In this document: positions 7,319-13,141 of the stretch, one piece after another
How positions within the stretch are numbered: position 1 is the stretch's first letter
Layout: every line of letters begins with the position of its first letter
Source: an uncultured Ruminococcus sp.
GTDB lineage: Bacteria; Bacillota; Clostridia; Oscillospirales; Acutalibacteraceae
Length of the DNA stretch: 13,141 bases
NCBI GenBank assembly: GCA_902803585.1
Contig: CADCQO010000057.1
Location: 1-13,141, forward strand
Reading direction: 5' to 3'
Position numbers and translations under genes: made by a program
The notes under the pieces: model-generated
Databases searched by the model: none
Seen by the model: only the letters and a program-made list of their open reading frames with translations
What the model was told of the DNA's origin: nothing

Positions 7319-10264
7319 ATGAAAGACAATACAACAGGCTGTGCAGTAATATGCAGCAGTATAACGCAAGATATTATTCATAATTATCCTATCGGGATAT
7401 TTGATGAATTTTACAGTGATTATCTTGCAGAATACGAGATCAAGCTTTATGATGCTGTTTCAGCACTCGAAACTCCGTTTGAACTGTCTGCTGATGAGAT
7501 AGTCCGCAGAGCATTGTTCACACAGCGTGAATCGCTTATGAAAATGGCTTCAAGAACACTTCTTTCAGAGATGTACAGAATGAAAGAAGAAGGTGAACTG
7601 CCTGAGACTGACCCTGAGCAGGAATACAAGGATTATATTAAAATAATAACCGAAAATGAATACAAGAAGTTTTTCAGGAAAAAATTCAGTGTGCTTGAAA
7701 AGCTTATCAGGCAGAAAATAGAAACATCAGCATCCCTTATCATTGAGTGTATCACTTATCTGAGTGAAGATGCAGAGAAAATATACAGGGAAATGGGTGT
7801 TTATGTCAGCAAGGTCAATGCTATACTTCCTGACAGCGGAGATACTCATAATAACGGAAAGAGTGTCGCTTCTGTAGTTATCAATGATGGGGAAAGGATA
7901 TTCTATAAGCCTCATGCACTTGATGGCGACGAATTTTTCAGGAACTTTGCCAAGGAATTTGTTAAAAACGATGAATTTGTAAATGGGCTTGTAAAATTTG
8001 TAAACTGTCCTGATCATGGCTGGCAGGAATGCGTACAGTATTCCGAGGCAGCCAATGAGAAGGAAGCAAGGACTTACTACAGGAACATTGGCAATTATAT
8101 CGCAATATTCTATATGCTCGGCACAGAGGATATGCACTTTGAAAATATCATTGCTTCGGGAAGCTCTCCGAAATTCATCGATCTTGAAACAGTCCTTGCA
8201 AACAAGAATAACGATTCTATGACTCATACAGAGACACTTCTGGGAAATATGATGGCGGATATAAAGCAGTCTGTTTACAGTTCGCTTATAATCCCTCAGA
8301 ATTATGAGTTTACAATATTCGATATTGATATGTCGGGACTTACGGGCGGTATGGACAGTTCAGAATCCCAGAATCTTAGTTATTTTGCAATATCAAATCC
8401 GTTTACTTCGGATCTTAAATATGAAAAGAAATTTTCATATATCCCTGAGTCAAATAATCTTTTAAAGATGAACGGAAAAATAATAAATGCAGGCGATTAT
8501 ATAGATGATATCCTGCATGGATTTGAAGATGCTTATAAAAAAATATGCGGTTCAAAGGAAAAAATAGTATACTGGCTGAAGCACAAGACTGATCAGAAGG
8601 CTGAATTCAGGCAGATACTCAGAGCAACATATATGTATGCAAAGTTTATCGAATCGTCATATCACCCGAAATATTTACAGGAAGAATCGGAAAGAGACAG
8701 ATTGTTCTCTATACTTTACGGAAAAACAGAACTTCCTGAAAAGCGGAAAAAGGTCATAGATATAGAAAAGCAGATAATGCTGAACAATGATATACCTTGT
8801 TTCCAGACAAATATAAACAGTCGTGACCTCATATATGAGTATAACGGTGAAAAGCATATCATAAAGGATAATTACAGCAGTACGATATTTGACCGCATCA
8901 AAGAAAAACTGGCTGTATTCTCCGAAAAGGATATGAAGAAGCAGGAGAACTACATCAGAGCTTCTCTTGCTAATTATACAGGCAAAACAGCCGATACTCT
9001 TGATAAACAGAATACATATCTTGCGGATTATCTTGCAGAGATACCAGATGACCTGCCTGAAAAGGAAAGATATCTCAGAACAGCAGAAGCTATTGCAATG
9101 TCGATTGATAAGAACAAGATAATGAATAATGTCAGGGATAGCTGTGCACTGTTTGAAATAACACAGAGCGATAAAGACAAGGAGCTTGTCGGATATCTGA
9201 AGCCTGATCTCTATAACGGACTTGGAACACTGCTGTTTATTGGTCTGACAGCTCATGCAGCGGGCAACAAAGAGCTTGAACATTTTATGTATCAGCTTGA
9301 CAGAGGATTTGAAGAACTCTATCCTTTTGATGTTATCAGGTCACAGTACACAAATTCGGCATTTACAGGTCTTACATCGTATATTTATGTTTATTCCATA
9401 CTCAGCCGTTACTATGACAGTGATCTGTTCCGACAGCGTTATGAGAAGGCTTTGCAGGCAGTCCTTGAAACAGCACCTTCTGAGGTTGATAAACTCGATG
9501 TTATAGAGGGAATTGCAGGGATTATCCCTGTAATGTGCGAGGTTTACAGAAGTGACGGTCAGAGAAAGGACGTATATGATCATATAACTGCTTTATCTGA
9601 CAGAATGGAAGAACTGATAACAGATAATAAAATGGATCTGGCAGGGTTCGCACATGGTTATTCAGGTGTTATATATGCATATACAGAAGCTTATAAAATA
9701 ACAAATAACACTCGGTATCTCAAAAAGGTCATTGACCTTACAGAAATTGAAAATACTTATTACAGTGATAAGTATAACAACTGGAGAGATGCACGGCAAT
9801 CAGGTGACAGCTATGGTATGCTCTATTGGTGCCATGGTGCAGGCGGAATAGCTCTTTCAAGAAAGGCAGCCGCTGCGATACCTGATATAACAGATGAGCA
9901 GCGTTCAGCGATGCTCAGAGACGCTTCAGTGTTTCTTGACACGGTCATCTGCGGAAGCAGTACGATAAAAGTCAGAAATCACTGTATGTGCCATGGCCTT
10001 ACAGGCAATATAAATATCCTTAATTCGCTTAAAGAAGTCTTTCCTGACAAACATCGGGAAATAGAAGAGTACACAGGCAGAACAATAAAAGAACTGCTTG
10101 ATAATGTACAAAAAGACGGCTTTAATTATCAATACAGGTCAAATCTTGAAAGTAAGGGATTGATGCTCGGACTTTCAGGAATAGGTTACAGCATCTTACG
10201 GCTTTATGATTCAAAGCTGCCCGATGTTCTTTCACTCAAAATGGAAAGGAGGGACGGCTTATGA
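7319..10264 (+). CDS. lanM: Class II lanthipeptide synthetase LanM (second copy)
   Basis: This 981-residue LanM is clearly divergent from its neighbour rather than a recent duplicate. The dehydratase half has GDTHNNGKSV (174-183), YKPHA (196-200), DMHFEN (271-276), DLETVL (288-293) and an LRATYMYA/SYHP block. The cyclase half has FAHG (His779), YWCHG (Cys838, His839) and MCHGLTGN (Cys891, His892), giving the full set of zinc ligands. An AAAGGAG element precedes the ATG, and lanM1 ends 11 bp upstream. Its stop overlaps the start of lanT in an ATGA, so the two are probably translationally coupled. By analogy with other two-peptide systems, one LanM processes the alpha precursors and the other the beta precursor. 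The sequence does not tell me which is which. Confidence 0.96.
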   Translation: MKDNTTGCAVICSSITQDIIHNYPIGIFDEFYSDYLAEYEIKLYDAVSALETPFELSADEIVRRALFTQRESLMKMASRTLLSEMYRMKEEGELPETDPEQEYKDYIKIITENEYKKFFRKKFSVLEKLIRQKIETSASLIIECITYLSEDAEKIYREMGVYVSKVNAILPDSGDTHNNGKSVASVVINDGERIFYKPHALDGDEFFRNFAKEFVKNDEFVNGLVKFVNCPDHGWQECVQYSEAANEKEARTYYRNIGNYIAIFYMLGTEDMHFENIIASGSSPKFIDLETVLANKNNDSMTHTETLLGNMMADIKQSVYSSLIIPQNYEFTIFDIDMSGLTGGMDSSESQNLSYFAISNPFTSDLKYEKKFSYIPESNNLLKMNGKIINAGDYIDDILHGFEDAYKKICGSKEKIVYWLKHKTDQKAEFRQILRATYMYAKFIESSYHPKYLQEESERDRLFSILYGKTELPEKRKKVIDIEKQIMLNNDIPCFQTNINSRDLIYEYNGEKHIIKDNYSSTIFDRIKEKLAVFSEKDMKKQENYIRASLANYTGKTADTLDKQNTYLADYLAEIPDDLPEKERYLRTAEAIAMSIDKNKIMNNVRDSCALFEITQSDKDKELVGYLKPDLYNGLGTLLFIGLTAHAAGNKELEHFMYQLDRGFEELYPFDVIRSQYTNSAFTGLTSYIYVYSILSRYYDSDLFRQRYEKALQAVLETAPSEVDKLDVIEGIAGIIPVMCEVYRSDGQRKDVYDHITALSDRMEELITDNKMDLAGFAHGYSGVIYAYTEAYKITNNTRYLKKVIDLTEIENTYYSDKYNNWRDARQSGDSYGMLYWCHGAGGIALSRKAAAAIPDITDEQRSAMLRDASVFLDTVICGSSTIKVRNHCMCHGLTGNINILNSLKEVFPDKHREIEEYTGRTIKELLDNVQKDGFNYQYRSNLESKGLMLGLSGIGYSILRLYDSKLPDVLSLKMERRDGL

Positions 10265-12414
10265 ATAAAGTTCCGTACATTGGCCAGCTGACACAAACCG
10301 AATGCGGTTTGTGTAGCGTGGCAATGCTTCTCGGATATTATGGCCGTCATGTCAAAGTCAGCGATCTAAGAGTTAGATATGAGATAGGAAGAGATGGACT
10401 AAAACTCAGTGAACTTAACTCGGTGCTGCAGGAAAATGGTATGGAAACCCATATCTATAAGGCAAAATTCAAACATCTCACAAATGATAAATGCCCGATG
10501 ATAGCTTTCTGGGAAAACAAGCACTTTGTTGTTATCGAAAGCATCACAGACAAGGAAGTTAAGGTGGTCGATTCCGCACTCGGACGTGTAAAATTATCAC
10601 CACAGGACGCAGAAGAAAGATTTTCGGGATTCATTCTGACAGCAAAACCAAATGAAAATTTCCAGAAAACCCCGAAACCAAAAAATGTCTGGTTCAATTA
10701 CGCATATTTGTTGTTCAATAACAAGGGATTATTTATAAAAGTTCTTCTGTTATCGCTTTTATCATACGTATTTACGATACTTACACCGATGTTTATACAA
10801 ACGCTGATAGATTCGGCAGTAAGCGGACGGCGAACGTTCCTTACATCAGGCTCATATGTAAAAATATTCGGTCTTTTGCTGGGTGCAATTGTAGTCTATA
10901 CGCTCATACTTTATCTGTCGGGACAAAAAACACTTGATTATTCACGGCATATCGACAATTCTATCAACCGAGGACTTTTCGGGCGGATATTGCAGTTACC
11001 GTCAAAGTTCTTTGAGATAAGATCAAGCGGAGACATTCTTTTCCGTGTACAGAGCCTCAGTCTCATAAGAGATATGTTTGCTCAGAAGATCATACGATTC
11101 ATAATGAATATCGGTGCTATACTGGTAATACTCGGATATATAGCACATATTTCAAAGATACTTGCTCTTTTCTGTGTAGGATATTTCGTACTTAGCGGTA
11201 TTGCTATAATCTACACAAGAAAGAAGGTACTCGAAACCAATCAGAGCGAGATCGTAGAAATGTCAAAGCTTCAGGCTATACAGACAGAAATGATCTACTC
11301 TATCTCTGATATCAAGCTTACTGCAACAGAAGACGCTGTTTATGACAAGTGGAACAAACAGTATCAGAGAGCAAATGACAAACATTATGCAACTCAGAAA
11401 TTTCAGAATATACATACCACTTTCATAAATATGATCAATACGCTCGGCCCAGTCCTCCTGTTTGCGATAGGAATGCTGTTATGCGGTCAGGGAGCACTTA
11501 CGATAGGCGCAGTAATAGCTGTTTATTCTTCAGCAACTACATATATGTCGCTTTGTGTAAGCACATTTACCTCAGTAGATGATTTCCTGCTTTCAAGCCA
11601 GTATATCGATCGTGTACGAGAAATAACGGAAGAACCGGTCGAGACAGTGCCTGACAATCCAAAGGCTGCTGACTGCGGCGGAGACATAGAGCTTGATAAT
11701 ATAAGCTTCTCCTATACGAATCATTCACCAAAGGTAATTGACAATGTATCATTGAAGATCAAGAGCGGACAGAAGATCGCTATAGTAGGTCCTTCGGGTT
11801 CAGGTAAAACAACGCTCGGAAAGCTTATCCTTGGTCTTTACAAGGCTACAGAGGGAGAAGTTTTCTATGACGGTATACGGAGCGATGAGATCGACAAAAA
11901 GAAATTCAGACGGCACGTCGGTGTTGTTCCTCAGGATATGGTGCTTATGAATAAATCGATACAGGAGAATATCACTCTTGACCGAGAAGATATTACCGAT
12001 GAAATGGTAAGAGAAGCCGCAAAATATGCTTGTATAGACGACGAGATAGAAGCAATGCCTATGAAATACAACACTATCGTGTCTGATATGGGTACAAATA
12101 TATCAGGCGGGCAAAAGCAAAGGATCGCTCTTGCAAGAGCGCTGATAAACAAACCAAAACTACTTTTCCTGGATGAGGCTACAAGTTCACTTGATGCCAT
12201 AAATGAACATATCATATCATCATACGTTCAGGGATGCGGTTGTACGCAAGTAGTTATTGCACACAGAATATCCACAATAATGGATGCTGACAAGATATTC
12301 GTTATGAAAGACGGACATATTGCAGAATCAGGAAATCATGCAGAACTCATGGCTAAAGAAGGCTTATACAGCGATCTTTATCACAATCAGCTCTCAGATC
12401 TCAAGTGTGCATAA
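10261..12414 (+). CDS. lanT: LanT: ABC exporter with N-terminal C39 leader peptidase
   Basis: The 717-residue protein combines leader removal and export. Residues 1-130 form a C39 peptidase with the oxyanion Gln9, catalytic Cys15 in QTECGLCS, His88 in NKHFVV and Asp104 in VVDSALG. A six-helix transmembrane domain follows at about 155-440. The nucleotide-binding domain carries Walker A (GPSGSGKTT, near 510), the signature ISGGQKQR (near 613), Walker B LLFLDEATSSLD (near 634) and the H-loop IAHR (near 666). All catalytic residues are present and the length is standard. The peptidase should cut after the Gly-Gly of the precursor leaders encoded just downstream. It starts in a 4-nt overlap with lanM2. 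As the only LanT in the window, it probably handles both precursor types. Confidence 0.96.
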   Translation: MNKVPYIGQLTQTECGLCSVAMLLGYYGRHVKVSDLRVRYEIGRDGLKLSELNSVLQENGMETHIYKAKFKHLTNDKCPMIAFWENKHFVVIESITDKEVKVVDSALGRVKLSPQDAEERFSGFILTAKPNENFQKTPKPKNVWFNYAYLLFNNKGLFIKVLLLSLLSYVFTILTPMFIQTLIDSAVSGRRTFLTSGSYVKIFGLLLGAIVVYTLILYLSGQKTLDYSRHIDNSINRGLFGRILQLPSKFFEIRSSGDILFRVQSLSLIRDMFAQKIIRFIMNIGAILVILGYIAHISKILALFCVGYFVLSGIAIIYTRKKVLETNQSEIVEMSKLQAIQTEMIYSISDIKLTATEDAVYDKWNKQYQRANDKHYATQKFQNIHTTFINMINTLGPVLLFAIGMLLCGQGALTIGAVIAVYSSATTYMSLCVSTFTSVDDFLLSSQYIDRVREITEEPVETVPDNPKAADCGGDIELDNISFSYTNHSPKVIDNVSLKIKSGQKIAIVGPSGSGKTTLGKLILGLYKATEGEVFYDGIRSDEIDKKKFRRHVGVVPQDMVLMNKSIQENITLDREDITDEMVREAAKYACIDDEIEAMPMKYNTIVSDMGTNISGGQKQRIALARALINKPKLLFLDEATSSLDAINEHIISSYVQGCGCTQVVIAHRISTIMDADKIFVMKDGHIAESGNHAELMAKEGLYSDLYHNQLSDLKCA

Positions 12415-12573
12415 AATAATTGCCGGAATGCAAATGATCAGAGAAAACGTATTGCTCTCTTCATAAAGTATAGCAAAACGATCTGTGATCCGGCAGCTAA
12501 AAAGGATTATTCGGTTATTTAGTTGCCGGATCACCAATTCATGACAATACGAAATTTATAAAGGAGTATATAA
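12415..12573 (+). promoter_or_regulatory. lanT-lanA intergenic region with strong hairpin
   Basis: The 159-bp gap contains an inverted repeat with arms 12485-12501 and 12518-12534. That is 17 pairs with a single G-U, around a 16-nt loop rich in A and T. No run of T follows, so it is not a standard intrinsic terminator. A second copy of the right-arm core, TTGCCGGA at 12420-12427, could pair with the same left arm and form an alternative fold. I could not find a convincing promoter in the gap. It may damp readthrough, mark an RNA processing site, or stabilise precursor mRNA. Confidence 0.6.
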
Positions 12574-12753
12574 ATGATGGATAACAATGTTTTAGGTTTT
12601 ACCGATGAAGATGAGCTTATCGAAATTTCCAGTGCTGAGATAGATGCAGCCGGCGGAAGCATTTCAGTAGCCACATTAGATGCAGGAATAAATATGCATA
12701 ACGCAACAAGTACATTCTGTCCTACAGTAGGCTGCACATATGTTTATGCTTGA
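12574..12753 (+). CDS. lanA: Beta-like class II lanthipeptide precursor (LanA)
   Basis: This is a 59-residue precursor. The leader of 28 residues is acidic, contains DEDELIEISSAEIDAAGG and ends in the double glycine expected for C39 cleavage. The 31-residue core begins SISVAT and ends with TFCPTVGCTYVYA. The CPTxxCT segment matches the C-terminal ring region of beta peptides such as haloduracin beta and lacticin 3147 A2 (CPTTKCT..C). The core has two Cys (core positions 21 and 26) and eight Ser/Thr (1, 3, 6, 17, 18, 19, 23, 27). The third Cys that usually closes the last beta ring is absent. AAGGAG at 12561-12566 is 7 nt before the first ATG; the adjacent ATG at 12577 is a possible alternative start. 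Its leader is unlike the alpha leaders that follow. Confidence 0.85.
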   Translation: MMDNNVLGFTDEDELIEISSAEIDAAGGSISVATLDAGINMHNATSTFCPTVGCTYVYA

Positions 12754-12770
12754 TATATATAAATTTCACT

Positions 12771-12781
12771 AAAGGAGGTGA
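12771..12781 (+). promoter_or_regulatory. Near-perfect ribosome binding site of the alpha precursor
   Basis: AAAGGAGGTGA is a full-length match to the anti-Shine-Dalgarno region, with GGAGG ending 7 nt before the ATG at 12786. It fixes the start at 12786 and rules out the upstream in-frame ATG at 12750, which overlaps the end of the beta precursor gene. It also predicts high translation of this precursor. Confidence 0.85.
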
Positions 12782-12785
12782 AAGA

Positions 12786-12983
12786 ATGAATAAGTTCGAG
12801 ACCGAAAAGGCTTGCGGTACTGCTGCTGACGAGATCAATGATCAGTCAATGGCTGAAGATACTGCCGGCGGTTATGATAGTGCTGCTTTAGGCAACAAAG
12901 GATATATCTGCTCAGTAACTCTTGAATGCTCACAGGTATGCCGTACAATACATTGGTCAAGCTGGGGAGTAATCTGCAAGTAA
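12786..12983 (+). CDS. lanA: Alpha-type class II lanthipeptide precursor (LanA)
   Basis: This 65-residue precursor has a 29-residue leader (MNKFETEKACG at its start, DTAGG at its end) and a 36-residue core. The core contains GNKG followed by YICSVTLECSQVC. This matches the CTxTxEC lipid II-binding ring of mersacidin, haloduracin alpha and lacticin 3147 A1, with Ser in place of the first Thr. Core cysteines are at 13, 19, 23 and 35, and Ser/Thr at 3, 14, 16, 20, 25, 29 and 30. After Cys23, where alpha peptides usually stop within a residue or two, there is a 13-residue tail with two Trp and Cys35. The leader also carries a Cys at position 10. By family analogy the mature peptide binds lipid II and recruits a beta partner. 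Confidence 0.92.
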   Translation: MNKFETEKACGTAADEINDQSMAEDTAGGYDSAALGNKGYICSVTLECSQVCRTIHWSSWGVICK

Positions 12984-13056
12984 TAAGTAAATATATTACA
13001 CATCGTAATATTATATAAAAATTAAATCAATAAATAATACTATGGAGGAAATTCAA

Positions 13057-13141
13057 ATGAACAAGTTTGAAAATGAGAATGTAAAAGCCTGCGGAGCAGC
13101 AGAAGATGAGATCAAGGATCAGGATATGAGCAAGGACGTTG
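13057..13141 (+). CDS. lanA: Second alpha-type precursor, truncated by window end
   Basis: A GGAGG at 13044-13048 precedes an ATG at 13057. The 28 visible codons encode a leader that begins MNKFENENVKACG and continues with DEIKDQDM, closely related to the alpha leader upstream but two residues longer near the N-terminus. The window ends before the expected Gly-Gly and core, so the product class is inferred from the leader alone. The gene lies 73 bp after the first alpha gene. It indicates a precursor array that continues to the right. Confidence 0.88.
   Translation, partial: MNKFENENVKACGAAEDEIKDQDMSKDV

Noticed and set aside
8675..9283. Minus-strand 202-codon open frame antisense to lanM2
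   Set aside because: It lies wholly within the LanM coding frame, has no recognisable domain and looks like a shadow produced by codon bias. The same holds for the 166-codon frame at 7727-8227.
12485..12534. Intrinsic terminator after lanT
   Set aside because: The stem is strong, but neither strand has a T-tract after it, and the loop is long. I kept it as a regulatory or processing hairpin instead.
12531..12737. Minus-strand 68-codon open frame over the beta precursor
   Set aside because: It is antisense to a precursor with a good ribosome binding site, a GG leader and a beta-like core. Nothing supports it as a gene.
12750..12785. Upstream ATG start for the alpha precursor
   Set aside because: It would add 12 residues read through the Shine-Dalgarno sequence and overlap the beta gene. 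The ATG at 12786 has ideal spacing, and its MNKFE start matches the next precursor.
12993..13011. Short hairpin ATATTAC/GTAATAT between the two alpha genes
   Set aside because: The stem is only 7 bp of nearly pure A-T in AT-rich spacer, which is expected by chance.

Overview
The window is an AT-rich stretch of low-GC Gram-positive type. It carries most of a class II lanthipeptide (lantibiotic) operon, with every convincing gene on the + strand. Strong Shine-Dalgarno sequences, AT-leaning codon use and the gene content fit a rumen or gut Clostridia/Ruminococcus-like bacterium. The closest architecture I know of is the two-component Flv system of Ruminococcus flavefaciens, which also has two LanM synthetases and arrays of alpha and beta precursors. 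Species assignment is inference from memory of that system, not a search result.

Layout. Positions 1-732 hold no convincing intact gene. They contain a 22-bp-spaced direct repeat at the left edge, a cluster of TTTCAACA/TGTTGAAA hairpins (234-365), a possible relic of a mobilisation gene start (from 381), and a plausible sigma-A promoter (501-529). From 733 a run of tightly spaced or overlapping genes follows: a BceA-like ATPase (733-1476), a BceB/FtsX-like permease with a large extracellular domain (1500-3482), a flavodoxin-fold NAD(P)H oxidoreductase (3502-4227), two different LanM synthetases (4221-7307 and 7319-10264), and a LanT transporter/C39 leader peptidase (10261-12414). A 159-bp gap with a 17-bp inverted repeat comes next, then three small precursor genes: one beta-like (12574-12753), one alpha-like (12786-12983) and a second alpha-type gene cut by the window end (13057 onward).

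How it works together (mostly inference from families). The LanMs dehydrate Ser/Thr in the precursor cores and close thioether rings. The two LanMs probably serve the two distinct leader types. LanT cleaves after Gly-Gly and exports the products. The oxidoreductase is a candidate tailoring enzyme, possibly reducing dehydro-residues to D-amino acids or acting on cysteines. The BceAB-type transporter is the likely self-protection module. No regulator and no LanFEG set is visible. The unusual points are the precursors themselves: an alpha peptide with an extra C-terminal segment bearing an additional Cys, a beta-like peptide lacking the usual last Cys, and a conserved Cys in the alpha leaders.
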